In this document: positions 20,108-29,705 of the stretch, piece after piece
Layout: each line of letters begins with the position of its first letter
Numbering within the stretch: the first letter of the stretch is position 1
NCBI GenBank assembly: GCA_012295225.1
Contig: WMKK01000016.1
Location: forward strand, 126,037 to 190,036
Length of the DNA stretch: 64,000 nt
From: Ostreococcus mediterraneus
Taxonomy: Eukaryota > Chlorophyta > Mamiellophyceae > Mamiellales > Bathycoccaceae
Direction: 5' to 3'
Notes under the pieces: model-generated
Seen by the model: the letters and a program-made list of their open reading frames with translations, nothing else
The model's database searches: none
Told to the model about the DNA's origin: nothing
Made by a program: the position numbers and the translations under genes

Positions 20108-21499
20108 CTAATCAAAAAGTGCAAACGCATCGTCTCCGCTCTTGGCACGTTTATTGCTTCCTTCATCCGCACTGACCGGCACGGAGAACTTTTCTAATTT
20201 CTCTAAAACCCCTTTTAAGATTTGACGTTCGCTTTCAATGAGGATCGCGGCACATTCAAGGCGTTCATTCTTCCCGCGCTCTTCATCGCCAACCGTCGCG
20301 TACATCGATAATCGACGCTCAATAGCGCTCGAGATGACTTTTACGACGCTGCACGTCATCATCGGCTGCTGTTCATGAGCACTTTCCATTGCTTTCGCCA
20401 CGGTTAAGATGGCGTTGATGGCGTCATCTCGGCGTGTCGTGTGTCTAACTTTTCTAAATATGTCGTCATCCTCAACGCATGCCCACACGACGTACATTAA
20501 ATCATCTGGTAATGTACACGCACGATTAATGTCAAAAGACGCATCAGCAGAAGAAATTAACGATGTGGATTCTATCCATTCAAATCTCTTTGCAATCTGT
20601 GAGCCTGAAATGCCCACCATTGCCGCCGCCACGCGAATGTTTGTCGTGCTCAAGGAAACGACATCCGCCGGATTGTCGCGCTGCGTGAATCCATACGAGT
20701 TCAACAATCTTGCGTTACCCAAAAACCCATAGGTGTTGAATATCTCTTCTCCACTCTTGACTCCACCCTCGCGAACAATTCGCACAGCCAACGCATCGTT
20801 CTCGCTCGTCGAAACCGAGCCGCCGCCATCGCCGACGTTGACGTCGTGGCCGCCAGTGCGATGATTGAAACAATCCGCGATTGGCGCGAGTCCGATCCCA
20901 CACGTGGGCGAGATTTGAAACGCGCGACTACTCACCACCGTTCGCGCGCGGTGAAACAAATCAAACGAGCACTTGACGTCGTGTGCTTTGAAAACTTCTT
21001 CAACTATGCAATCCCACTCTCTTCTCGCCTCGCGCAGCTCGTCTCGCAACCCAACCTCAACCTCTGTGTTTACTAAATACCCACGCTCTTCATCGCTCCA
21101 CATGGATACCACGTTAGGCTCGCAGTCCGGCAACACGCGTATGTACGCGAAGTACTTCGACGCACGCCCGAGATGCCTTTCGACGCACAACGCGCTCGCC
21201 GCCTCGCACAACCAACCTGCGAGAAGTTTTTGCTCCACAACCTTTGCGTGAATCGCCTCGGCGACATCTGGCATTCCACACGTGCTCAAAGTCAAGCACA
21301 TGGACACTGGAATGCGCGCCAAGCGTTCGCCCGCAGCGAGATCGCGAGTGCCACAGAGAACGCCTCGACCGCCGCCGCCGCCCTCCGACGAGCGCGCGGC
21401 AAAAGTCACCGCCTCGTCATCCACGACGATATCATGCATCGCGCACCACGCGAGAAACTCATCAAATAACGCATTATGTGTCGCTTGAGCCGACGTCAT
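20108..21499 (-). CDS. SET-domain protein lysine methyltransferase (RLSMT/SETD6-like)
   Basis: Single exon of 463 residues. Residues about 28-60 hold GRGVLCGTRDLAAGERLARIP, the SET-N strand pair. A split SET domain continues to IGLAPIADCFNHRTGGHDV (SAM and substrate site, normally D.xNH) and GEEIFNTYGFLGNARLLNSYGF (NTYG, catalytic Tyr). A C-terminal helical region (residues about 310-440) fits the Rubisco-LSMT substrate-binding domain. The family includes Rubisco large-subunit methyltransferase, SETD3 and SETD6/RKM4, which methylate non-histone lysines or histidine. A transit peptide is not obvious, so a cytosolic or nuclear target is as likely as a plastid one. The target cannot be inferred. 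Confidence 0.85.
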   Translation of the reverse strand: MTSAQATHNALFDEFLAWCAMHDIVVDDEAVTFAARSSEGGGGGRGVLCGTRDLAAGERLARIPVSMCLTLSTCGMPDVAEAIHAKVVEQKLLAGWLCEAASALCVERHLGRASKYFAYIRVLPDCEPNVVSMWSDEERGYLVNTEVEVGLRDELREARREWDCIVEEVFKAHDVKCSFDLFHRARTVVSSRAFQISPTCGIGLAPIADCFNHRTGGHDVNVGDGGGSVSTSENDALAVRIVREGGVKSGEEIFNTYGFLGNARLLNSYGFTQRDNPADVVSLSTTNIRVAAAMVGISGSQIAKRFEWIESTSLISSADASFDINRACTLPDDLMYVVWACVEDDDIFRKVRHTTRRDDAINAILTVAKAMESAHEQQPMMTCSVVKVISSAIERRLSMYATVGDEERGKNERLECAAILIESERQILKGVLEKLEKFSVPVSADEGSNKRAKSGDDAFALFD

Positions 21500-21631
21500 C
21501 GCGCCCGAGGCGCGTAATGACGACGCGTATGCTTTATAAACTTTTCTAAAAATTAAAAACTATCGTTACAACCGACGGCTACGCGCGTCGCAAACTGAAC
21601 AAAATCTCTCTCACACGACACGTCTCACGTC

Positions 21632-22079
21632 TTACGCCTTCCACAGCGACTTCACCGCACGTGTCACGCCTTCACCCTTCGTATTCAATTGAAACAACCC
21701 CACGAGCGTGGCCACAGTAAGCGCCAACGTCGCCGCGCGCGTCGGTCCCCGCATCGCCTTTGGGCAATAATCTGAAATGATCTGTCCCGCAACGTCGCCA
21801 ACCACAGTCGTCATCGTCGTCAGTCGCGCGCCAAAACACAACACAACGTAATACGTGCAACTCTCACGCATCACTCGCGCGCAATCACCCGCGAAGACGT
21901 ACGAAATTCAACGCAATGTGCGAGTGCACGGGCAACGCCACCCCGAGCGCCACATCGATCGGCAGCGACCCGCCCGGAAGCATCGCCGCCGCGGGCACCA
22001 ACCCCGCGAGCGCGAACGAGCTTCCGTGGTAGATTTTCATCATCGCCCGTCCGCTGTCCGCGGCTAACATCGACGACAT
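21632..22079 (-). CDS. SDHD: Succinate dehydrogenase membrane anchor subunit SDHD (CybS), two exons
   Basis: Exon 1 ends at 21903 (GTACGT donor) and exon 2 is 21632-21781 (CAG acceptor), joined in phase 0. The product around the join reads HSHIALNF then IISDYCPKAMRG. This lines up residue for residue with the HxH....IxDY motif of fungal and animal SDHD. Upstream is HGSSFALAGLVPAAA and LPIDVALGVALPV; downstream LALTVATLVGLFQLNTKGEG and a VKSLWKA end. These are the three membrane helices binding heme b and ubiquinone in complex II. The first ATG in frame, 22079, gives only 108 residues and no clear targeting peptide, so an earlier exon may exist. Conserved spacing makes the identity good despite the small size. 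Confidence 0.82.
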
Positions 22080-22257
22080 CGCGGCGGCGCGTTCTGCGAC
22101 GCGACCGCACTCGTGGGGCGATGGGGTGGCCGAGATCACACACAATGATGGGTTTTGTTTGTGTTGAGTACGAGAAATTCAAAACAGAGCGCCACCGACA
22201 GACGACGTAACGACGACAGACGACGACGCGCGCGCGCGCGACGGCGACGGGTTCGCG

Positions 22258-23532
22258 ATGGGGATTAAAGGGTTAACTGGGTTGTTACAAGATAACGCCC
22301 CTGGATGCGTGCGGGAACAAAAGTTTGAGTCGTATCTCGACCGAAAAGTGGCGATCGATGCGTCGATGCACATTTATCAATTCATGGTGCGAACGCGCGA
22401 GGCGACGCGAGGCGACGTCGAGCTCGAGGGTTGTGAAGCGTGGAGTCGCGAAAGGGACTGACTTTTGTATTGTTGGTGCGTTTTGCGTGCGTAGATGGTG
22501 ATTGGGCGACAAGGGGAATCACAGTTGACGAATGAGGCGGGGGAGGTGACGGCGCACTTGCAAGGCATGTTGACGCGCACGTGTCGGATGCTCGAGGCGG
22601 GGATTAAGCCGGTGTACGTGTTCGATGGGAAACCACCGACGATGAAGGGTGGAGAATTGGCGAAACGTAAGGATAAGAGAGAAGAAGCAGAGGCGGCGTT
22701 GAAGGCAGCGAGAGAGGCGGGGGATGCCGAAGAAGTTGAAAAGTTGGCCAAGCGAACGACGCGCGTGACCAAACAACATAGTTTGGAGGTTATGAAACTC
22801 GCGAGATTAATGGGATTGCCAGTTTTCGAAGCACCGTGTGAAGCCGAAGCGTCGTGCGCGGCGTTGTGTAAGGCTGGATTAGTGTTTACGGCGGCGACGG
22901 AGGATATGGATACGTTAACTTTTGGTTGCCCGAGAATGTCGCGCAACTTGATGGCGCCCAAGTCTCAAGATAAGCCCGTGTTGGAGTTCGATTACGCCAA
23001 AGTCTTGGCTGGACTTGAGTTGACTGAAGATCAATTCATAGATTTGTGCATTTTGTGCGGATGCGATTACACTGACAGCATCAAGGGCATCGGTCCCAAG
23101 ACGGCGCTGAAACTCATTCGCGAGCACAAAACGATTGAAAATATCCTCGAAGCGATTGACACTGAAAAATACCCGCCGCCAAAAGATTGGGAGTTCAATG
23201 AAGCGCGAAAATTATTCAAGAATCCCGAAGTCATGGACACCACTGGGTTGAACTTGACGTGGAAAGCGCCTGACGAAGAGGGATTGGTTGAATTTTTAGT
23301 CAAAGAAAATGGTTTCAATGAAGATCGAGTTCGCGGAGTGTGCGCCAAAATCAAGAAAGCTCGCGCGGGCAAGGCATCGCAGAACCGTTTGGAAAGTTTC
23401 TTTGGTCCGCCAAAAATCATTTCCAGTACCATCGGAAAGCGTAAGATTGAAGAAAAGACGAACGGAAAAGGCAAAGCGGCGCTCGGGAACAAGAAATCGA
23501 AAGGCGTTAGCGGATTCAAGCGCTCCAAGTAG
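22258..23532 (+). CDS. FEN1: Flap endonuclease FEN1, two exons
   Basis: Exon 1 (22258-22386) encodes [20 protein letters not shown] and ends at IYQFM. Exon 2 (22495-23532) resumes [22 protein letters not shown]. The 108-base intron starts GTGCGA, contains GGACTGAC and ends GTAG. The result is 388 residues. Catalytic acidic residues are visible in [35 protein letters not shown] and CGCDYTDS, followed by the helix-hairpin-helix [16 protein letters not shown]-binding box QNRLESFFG lies near residue 350, and the basic tail carries nuclear signals. FEN1 removes 5' flaps in Okazaki fragment maturation and long-patch base excision repair. It is divergent from SDHD. Confidence 0.96.
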
Positions 23533-23714
23533 GCCCAAAACCACGACCGACGGTCAAGGTTTCGTGTACATGCAATCAAAACAATTTCAGCGTCATTTAC
23601 CACCGCGCCACTTGACGTTTCTTTCGATCGCCGTCCGCTCCTATACCCTAGCCATTAAGGCATGCGCGCATTTCGCCGGCCAAAGCGCCACACGGTAACG
23701 CACTCGGATCGATC

Positions 23715-24386
23715 ATGCGCCCTGTGGCGTGTGCTGCGCCAATCAGGGCATCTTTTTTAAATGAGCGTTCGTCTACGTCCGCGCGTTCGACGTTTTCGCG
23801 CTCAAATACGCAAGTGAAAGCGTCTGTGCATGTGCCGCAGCAGAGAGTCTCAGCAACCGCGTTAGCGTTAGCGAGCGCGCTGGTGCTCACGGCCGCGCCT
23901 TCACCATCATTCGCACGCGCACCGCCGTCACCAAGTTATAGCGGTGTTGATCCTGCCCAGAGCTCTTTCATTCAAGGACTGGTGAAGAAGAGCGCGGAGG
24001 ATAAAGATGCGCTCAACCAACAACGTTTAGAGAACTTTTACAATCGCAAGTTTCGTATCAACGAAATCGTAGGCGCCGAGGTGTTGCAAGAGCCGTGCGA
24101 TCCGCGAGACCCAGAATATGGGTTCAAATGCCGTCCTAGTTTGCCTCGTTTACCACAAGATCGCTTCGGCGATAAGGCGTTCGAGGAACCCAAAACTGGG
24201 TTCGGTTTGGTGAAATCAAAGGCTGAGGTCGACGCTGCGGCTGAAGCGCTCATCGAGCGATCAGATGAGTCTTTGGGGAACGATGAGACCGTCATTAGTG
24301 ATGAAATCGAATCCGGTGCCAGTATTGTGGCCACCGATGATGTTATCACAGACACTAACGAGCTAGACAAAGCTTTGTCGGATTAG
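23715..24386 (+). CDS. Probable thylakoid-lumen protein of unknown function
   Basis: Protein of 223 residues with a two-part N-terminus. Residues 1-44 resemble a plastid transit peptide (Arg/Ser/Ala). Residues 46-68 form a hydrophobic stretch ending ALVLTAAPSPSFARA, a typical thylakoid transfer signal with an AxA cleavage site. The mature part has a short conserved-looking segment, SFIQGLVKKSAEDKDALNQQ and LENFYNRKFRINEIVG, then CDPRDPEYGFKC with two Cys that could form a disulfide. The C-terminus is acidic and disordered. The two-stage signal strongly suggests import through the plastid and into the lumen; the molecular role is unknown. It is convergent with TGD3 at 78 bases. Confidence 0.75.
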   Translation: MRPVACAAPIRASFLNERSSTSARSTFSRSNTQVKASVHVPQQRVSATALALASALVLTAAPSPSFARAPPSPSYSGVDPAQSSFIQGLVKKSAEDKDALNQQRLENFYNRKFRINEIVGAEVLQEPCDPRDPEYGFKCRPSLPRLPQDRFGDKAFEEPKTGFGLVKSKAEVDAAAEALIERSDESLGNDETVISDEIESGASIVATDDVITDTNELDKALSD

Positions 24387-24464
24387 TATTGAGTTGCAAT
24401 AAATATTTACATAGCGCGCGCTAAGTCAACGATGTTGATCATGTTCTTCTGAAGTAATTCTATT

Positions 24465-25586
24465 TTAATACGTTATCGGACCCTGCAGACTACCCGTGGC
24501 AAATTGTCGGACGATGGGTTCGGTGGTCGTGTCAAACTCTGCAACTGAACCTTCCCACGCGACCTTGCCTTTGTGCAAAAAGACAATTCTATCGACTGAT
24601 CGCCGAATGGTACTGTGTTGATGCGTGACGACTATATAACTGGACACCCCGCCGATTTCACCGTTGTTGCATTCTATCCCGCTGGCATTGGATGTCGATG
24701 CTGGCTTGCAATGCAGCGACCGCATTAAATCCTCCACCACCGTACTCGCCACTGGGTCCAACCCAGCCGTGGGCTCGTCATACATCACAACTTCCTCGAT
24801 CGGACCCTCTTCTGCACCATCATTGATGCCAGATAAGTGGTCATCTTTAATGATCGCCCGTGCCAACGCGGCGCGCTTTTTCATACCTCCCGAAAGTTGC
24901 GCTGGATACTTATCCTCGCATCCTTGCAAACCCACGGCGGCTAAACTCTTCTTCACCAACCGGCGAATTTCTTCCGGTTCCAAATCACTGTGCTCGTAGA
25001 GTTTAAACCCGACGTTTTCTCCCACAGTGAGAGAATCAAACAACGCCGCGGATTGAAATACCATCCCTACGTGTAACTTTGGTTTCGCCTCGTCGCTAGC
25101 CAATCCCGCGCGTTTCTCACCGCAAATATACACCTCCCCTTCATCCGGCACTAACAACCCCGCCATGATACGTAGCACAGTAGACTTACCCGTACCCGAA
25201 GGACCAATAATCCCAACCGCCTCGCCTCGTCGAACCTTAAAGCTCGCGCCGTCGAGGACAACTTTTGACCCAAACGCCTTCTTCACGTTGCGAAGCTCAA
25301 TCAACACCTCTTCGTCTTTCTCCACGTTCGACGACCCCGACGACGACGACGACGACGACGACGATGGCTGTTTACCGTTCACCATCGCCCCTGTTTCGCC
25401 TGATGACGATGGATTCGAGCTCGATGTGTCATCCACGACGGCGCGCGTGGCTACCGCGCTCGATCGATCGATCGCAAGACGACGTGGCGTGTGTCGAGCA
25501 TTCGACGCTGAGCGACGCGCCTGAGACGTCGCGCGGGCGACAGACGGCGTGGCGTGGACTGCATTGATGCGCATAGTGTGTGACAT
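24465..25586 (-). CDS. TGD3: TGD3-like plastid ABC ATPase of lipid import (MlaF-like)
   Basis: The start at 25586 is followed by a transit peptide (MRINAVHATPSVARATSQARRS...), giving 373 residues. The ATPase has the Walker A motif GPSGTGKST, the Q loop VFQSAALFDSLTVGENVGF, the signature LSGGMKKRAALARAI, Walker B VVMYDEPTAGLDP and the H loop VVTHQHS. The GIIGPSGTGKSTVLRIMAGLL and LFDSLTVGENV wording is that of MlaF/TGD3, the ATPase of the TGD1-TGD2-TGD3 complex that moves ER-derived lipids across the inner plastid envelope. A 15-residue insertion (DDHLSGINDGAEEGP) lies between signature and Walker B, and another of about 20 before the H loop; both are unusual in length. A polySer stretch precedes the domain. 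Confidence 0.9.
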   Translation of the reverse strand: MSHTMRINAVHATPSVARATSQARRSASNARHTPRRLAIDRSSAVATRAVVDDTSSSNPSSSGETGAMVNGKQPSSSSSSSSSGSSNVEKDEEVLIELRNVKKAFGSKVVLDGASFKVRRGEAVGIIGPSGTGKSTVLRIMAGLLVPDEGEVYICGEKRAGLASDEAKPKLHVGMVFQSAALFDSLTVGENVGFKLYEHSDLEPEEIRRLVKKSLAAVGLQGCEDKYPAQLSGGMKKRAALARAIIKDDHLSGINDGAEEGPIEEVVMYDEPTAGLDPVASTVVEDLMRSLHCKPASTSNASGIECNNGEIGGVSSYIVVTHQHSTIRRSVDRIVFLHKGKVAWEGSVAEFDTTTEPIVRQFATGSLQGPITY

Positions 25587-25825
25587 CTCGCGCGAGCGTT
25601 CAGCTTGAGCGCAAACTGTATTGAAAGGCTGGCTTGACTGAATGAATAACGCGAGCTCGACACTGAGGCTTTGGTGAGATAGCGTCGGCGACGGAGAAGA
25701 CGAACGACGGGGATGCGTTTTTAGACGTGCTAAGAGGTGCGTTCGATTGACCTGAAGTGATTCATTAAGTGGAAATGTATTATTAAACGGAGTGTGTTGT
25801 GCGGACGCGTGCTGCATGGATGCTA

Positions 25826-27328
25826 TTACGAAAGTAGTTGCTGCTTTGTGAGTTCAAAGAAACCATCTTTGCTGTCCCCGCTCGAGTTTGAGTCGGACTC
25901 TTTCACTCTCCTCTTGTCCTTGCCTTCGGGATTAGGCGTTGACGTCGGTGAAATATCGCTATATCTGTGATAGAGCACATTTGCCACCGAACGATCGATG
26001 AGATTCTGATCCTTGTCAGTGACTAGCATGATTTCGTCGTCGTCATTTTCTCGCACTTGTGTAGACTCGGCTAAACGCTTTAAACTGCATCTGATGTTTT
26101 CACGCGTCGCCGGTCTTAATGTACTGACAACTTTCTGGAGTTCAGCCAAAGTGGCATTGCATTCATCGACACTGGCGTAGTTCGCCGTCGCGGCTGCGTT
26201 TGACGCATTCTGGCGTTTGGCGCCAGTCGGTGGTTCAGTGCCGCTTGGCGCGCGAAACCTCGTACTCGTCGAACCCGAAAGCGAGCCTGAAACAGAGGCG
26301 AAATTTTGTGCAGATACTCCTTGCATATTTAACGCACCCGACGCTGGCTTGGATGATCTCTTTGGCACCGCCATCGTCGTCTTCCTCGCGCCAGAAGTCG
26401 TCTTGTTCGCTTGGCCTTTTGATGAGCCCATTTTGCTGTCCGAAGTTCGCGCACGTTTGGCCCCAGATCTCGAGGGAGAATTCACCGCTTTGACATTTAT
26501 CTTACGCCCGTTTTTCGGAGCGTTCTCGAATGTTTCGGGCACGTCCAAGCTCAGGTCTGATTGATACCATTCCATCTCCACCGGATTCCAATCCACCTGC
26601 CATTGCTGCTGCAGTTGCTGCTTTCGCACGATATGCTGCGTAATTTGCCGTTGATACACTACAGGAATCCCAGCTTGCATCTGTTGGTCGTTCCATCTTC
26701 TATGTGCGCCGTCACCGACGCCACCGAGCGGCGCTTGCGGCGCTTGATAATCCCCGGCGTTAAATCCAGGAATACCGTCTTCGCGCGCGCCGTTGAACAT
26801 TTGATCTGTAAATCCTTCAAAGGCTTCCGATGCAAACACGTCATTCACTGAAGTATTGTGAACATCAGAAACGTTTCCTGCATTTGGCACGGTCGATGTA
26901 TTCGTGTACGGCGCTGATCCGCGCGCGTACATTTCTGTCGTGAACACGTCAAATATCGCATCCGTCGCCGCCGTCGCCAACTCATTTTCCACTATCGATT
27001 GACTCCCGAGCGACTGAAACGAAAATGAAGACATTCTCGGCACAGCAAATGAATTCAATAAACTCAAATCCGCCGTATCCAACAACCGTCCGGCGTGTGT
27101 CAACTCCACCGGCGCCGCGATGTCGCCCAAAAATTCATCGAGCTCGCTTCTCGCCTTGGTCTTCGTCGTCGTCGTCGTCGTCGTCGCTCGCTTATTCCCC
27201 TTCGTTGTCGTCACCCCCGTCATTTTCGCCGGTCCACCATTCGCCATCGCCTTCCCTCCGCGTCCACTCGGCGACGCCCCCGAAACCGGTCCGCGGTTCC
27301 CGCGCGCGCGCCAGCTCGCCTCCGCCAT
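25826..27328 (-). CDS. LNK-like (night light-inducible and clock-regulated) protein
   Basis: Taken from the ATG at 27328, 500 residues, largely disordered with Gln, Ser and Asn-rich parts. Near the N-terminus SELDEFLGDI is an acidic/hydrophobic motif. Near the C-terminus (about residues 386-456) lies ATLAELQKVVSTLRPATREN, then IRCSLKRLAES, and after a short acidic spacer NLIDRSVANVLYHR. This resembles the conserved C-terminal region of plant LNK1/LNK2 (L..LD..TR.CIRDSL.RLA.S followed by PIDR.VA.LLFHR). In plants LNKs are transcriptional co-activators recruited by REVEILLE MYB factors to clock and light genes. The identification rests on my recollection of this motif, so it is likely but not certain. 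An evening-element sequence occurs upstream. Confidence 0.65.
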   Translation of the reverse strand: MAEASWRARGNRGPVSGASPSGRGGKAMANGGPAKMTGVTTTKGNKRATTTTTTTKTKARSELDEFLGDIAAPVELTHAGRLLDTADLSLLNSFAVPRMSSFSFQSLGSQSIVENELATAATDAIFDVFTTEMYARGSAPYTNTSTVPNAGNVSDVHNTSVNDVFASEAFEGFTDQMFNGAREDGIPGFNAGDYQAPQAPLGGVGDGAHRRWNDQQMQAGIPVVYQRQITQHIVRKQQLQQQWQVDWNPVEMEWYQSDLSLDVPETFENAPKNGRKINVKAVNSPSRSGAKRARTSDSKMGSSKGQANKTTSGARKTTMAVPKRSSKPASGALNMQGVSAQNFASVSGSLSGSTSTRFRAPSGTEPPTGAKRQNASNAAATANYASVDECNATLAELQKVVSTLRPATRENIRCSLKRLAESTQVRENDDDEIMLVTDKDQNLIDRSVANVLYHRYSDISPTSTPNPEGKDKRRVKESDSNSSGDSKDGFFELTKQQLLS

Positions 27329-27865
27329 GACGCGTTCGCCCCCCCCCGGTATATCTCGTCCTCCTCCGTCGCGCGTACTACGACACCCGTATATCACGTC
27401 TCACGTCTCACGTCTCACGCCGCGCGCGCTCTATATATTCACGCACACCGCACACCGTCGCGGTCCAGAACCCGTCCCGCCCGCCGATCGTCCCGCGGGT
27501 GTTCGCGCGCGATAATCCAACCCACGAGTCCGCGCGCTTTGAACGCCCCGTCGCGCGCTGTGGCGAACGCCCCGTCGCGTGCGTGCGTCGCGTGTCCTAC
27601 GCACTCTTTACGCGACTCACGCGCACGCGAACGCACCGCGCAACCGCAACCGCACCCGCAACCGCGACCGCAACCGCAATCCCGCCAGCGTGCCCACGTC
27701 CGCGTCGTCGTCGCCCGCTCGCCGAATCGAATCGATCCGAATCGAATCGACGCCCGTCGTCCTCGTCCGTCACGCGCCGCACGCGAGCGTTGCGATGCGA
27801 TGCAATCCGCGATGTCCCTCGACTTCACGGGTCCTCCGTCCGTCCTCCGTCGTCGTCGTCTGCGG

Positions 27866-27936
<71 letters not shown>
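27866..27936 (+). repeat. (CAAT)n tetranucleotide microsatellite
   Basis: About 17 perfect TCAA/CAAT units. A reverse-complement partner, (GATT)n, lies about 470 bases downstream, so the two could pair as a long inverted repeat. Confidence 0.95.
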
Positions 27937-27937
<1 letters not shown>

Positions 27938-27994
27938 CCGTCGACGTCGACGTCGTCGCGTCGCAAAAAGCGCCCGCGATCGATGGCGCGTTGA

Positions 27995-28003
27995 AGATAT
28001 TTT
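27995..28003 (-). promoter_or_regulatory. Evening element match (AAAATATCT on the minus strand)
   Basis: The plus strand reads AGATATTTT, the exact complement of the plant evening element bound by CCA1/REVEILLE-type MYB factors. It sits 667 bases upstream of the LNK-like start and about 550 upstream of the phosphatase start. The 9-mer also occurs by chance elsewhere in the window (for example within coding sequence near 11213 and 63250), so position is the main argument. Confidence 0.35.
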
Positions 28004-28404
28004 CATCCAGGCGCACCCGCGCGCGCGGTCGCGATCGGTCGTTCGAGGTCGTGATTCGTCCCTCGTGGTCGCGATTGGTCGCTCGAGGTCGAGGTCGAGG
28101 TCGAGCGGTCGGTCGGTCGCTCGAGGTCGCGCGCGCGCGCGCGCTCGCCCGTGGTCGTGCCCGGAAGCACCCGAGAGGGGGGGGCACGGGCGCGAGTTCG
28201 CGACCGATCGCGACCTGGACGACGACGCGCCGACGCCCCCCATCGAGGGATGGATTTGGATTGTCTTTTCCCGACCCATCGTCGCGATGGGTCGCGCGCG
28301 GGCGTCGTCGAGGCGATGGGTCGCGCGCGACCGCGACGGACTGCTGCATGCATTCATGGAGTGTACAAAAGAACACGACGACGATTGATGGTGACGATTG
28401 ATGG

Positions 28405-28443
28405 TGATTGATTGATTGATTGATGATTGATTGATTGATTGAT
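28405..28443 (+). repeat. (GATT)n tetranucleotide microsatellite, slightly interrupted
   Basis: Runs of TGAT/GATT units broken once or twice, complementary to the CAAT repeat at 27866-27936. It ends just before the upstream in-frame ATG of the phosphatase frame at 28446. Confidence 0.9.
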
Positions 28444-28550
28444 GAATGATGGATGGATTATATCCATGGGTGGTGCGCGAGGTGAGGGGTGCGGGAGAAC
28501 GCGACGCCGCGGTGTGGGACATACACCTACGGACGACGATAGAGAAGACG

Positions 28551-29573
28551 ATGTCGTTCACTGCGAGCAGCAAGGTGTTGACGACGACGACGACGACGAC
28601 GGGGGTGCGAAGGCGCGGGAACGCGCGCGCGACGGGGACGACGACCAGGCGAGGTGGGCGACACATGGCGCGCGCGAACGCACCGAAGATGTCACCGCCG
28701 GATGCCAAGTCTTTGGTGGACGCCACGGAAACGTTTATTTTCGATTGCGATGGGGTGATTTGGAAAGGGGACTCGTTGATTGAAGGCGTGCCGGAAACGT
28801 TGGACTTGTTGCGGTCGATGGGGAAGCGATTGATTTTCGTGACAAACAACTCGACCAAGTCTCGCGCTGGGTACACGAGCAAGTTCAAGTCTTTGGGGCT
28901 TAACGTCGGTGCGGAAGAAATTTTCTCGAGTTCGTTCGCAGCGGCGGCGTACTTGGAGTCCATTGGTTTCAAGAAGAAGGCGTACGTCGTCGGCGAGACG
29001 GGCATCTTGGAGGAGCTCGACAACGTCGGCGTGCAACACATTGGCGGCGAAGCTGATGCTGGCAAGCAAGTGACGTTGAAGAGTGGGGAGTTGATGCACC
29101 ACGATGAAGACGTTGGTGCGGTTATCGTCGGTTTCGATCGTAACATCAACTACTACAAGATTCAATACGCCACGTTGTGCATTCGTGAAAACCCGGGGTG
29201 CTTGTTCATCGCCACGAACACGGATGCCGTGACGCACTTGACCGACGCCCAAGAATGGGCTGGTAACGGTTCCATGGTTGGTGCTATTAAAGGCAGCACG
29301 AAGCAAGAGCCGATCGTCGTCGGTAAGCCCGCCGCGTTCATGTTGGACTACATCGCCAACAAGTACAGCTTGCGCAAGGATCAAATTTGCATGGTTGGCG
29401 ACCGTCTCGACACGGATATTCTCTTTGGTAAGGATGGCGGCTTGCGCACCATGCTCGTGTTGTCCGGTGTGACCACGGAAGAAACGCTCAAGAGCCCCGA
29501 AAACGACATCGCCCCGGATTTCTACACCGACAAGTTGGCTGACTTGTTGTGCTTGAAGCCAGTCGAGGCGTAA
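28551..29573 (+). CDS. PGP: 2-phosphoglycolate phosphatase (HAD superfamily), plastid
   Basis: The ATG at 28551 begins a Thr/Arg-rich transit peptide (MSFTASSKVLTTTTTTTGVR), giving 340 residues; an upstream ATG at 28446 lies next to the microsatellite and is less likely. HAD motifs: FIFDCDGVIWKGD (motif I, nucleophile Asp), LIFVTNNSTKSR (motif II), and VGKPAAF with MVGDRLDTDILFG (motifs III and IV). The C2-type cap lies between. The wording, including the GAVIVGFDRNINYYKIQYATLCI block, is that of plant and algal PGP1. The enzyme removes phosphate from 2-phosphoglycolate produced by Rubisco oxygenation in the chloroplast, the first step of photorespiration. Codon use is strongly biased to C-ending codons, suggesting high expression. 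Confidence 0.93.
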   Translation: MSFTASSKVLTTTTTTTGVRRRGNARATGTTTRRGGRHMARANAPKMSPPDAKSLVDATETFIFDCDGVIWKGDSLIEGVPETLDLLRSMGKRLIFVTNNSTKSRAGYTSKFKSLGLNVGAEEIFSSSFAAAAYLESIGFKKKAYVVGETGILEELDNVGVQHIGGEADAGKQVTLKSGELMHHDEDVGAVIVGFDRNINYYKIQYATLCIRENPGCLFIATNTDAVTHLTDAQEWAGNGSMVGAIKGSTKQEPIVVGKPAAFMLDYIANKYSLRKDQICMVGDRLDTDILFGKDGGLRTMLVLSGVTTEETLKSPENDIAPDFYTDKLADLLCLKPVEA

Positions 29574-29705
29574 GTATACACATTCCCAAACCGCCCGCAA
29601 TTTAAAATTTGTTTATCATTTGTCATGAATCTACTTTCAATCATAAAACTAAATGTCTATGGCTATGGCGCATGCGTGCGTGTGCGCGCGCGTCGTGTGT
29701 TTCTT

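Larger units (their letters stand above)
27329..28550. promoter_or_regulatory. Unusually long divergent promoter between the LNK-like gene and phosphoglycolate phosphatase
   Basis: About 1.2 kb with no gene I accept, the longest non-coding stretch besides the AT-rich island. It contains a CAAT tandem repeat, an evening-element match, GTCGAGGTCGAGG-type minisatellite sequence around 28070-28130, CG-dinucleotide runs and a GATT tandem repeat. Several overlapping frames of 270-400 residues run through it because the repeats lack stops, but they encode low-complexity Arg/Ser/Pro text only. Confidence 0.55.

Noticed and set aside
27499-28401. Overlapping plus-strand frames of 270-300 residues between the LNK-like gene and PGP, and a 407-residue minus frame at 27926-29149
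   Set aside because: They run through microsatellites and CG-rich text and encode Arg/Ser/Pro and repeat tracts; the minus frame also lies antisense to PGP coding sequence.
27866-28443. Complementary CAAT/GATT arrays as terminal inverted repeats of a DNA transposon
   Set aside because: No transposase-like frame, no target duplication and the arms are simple repeats.
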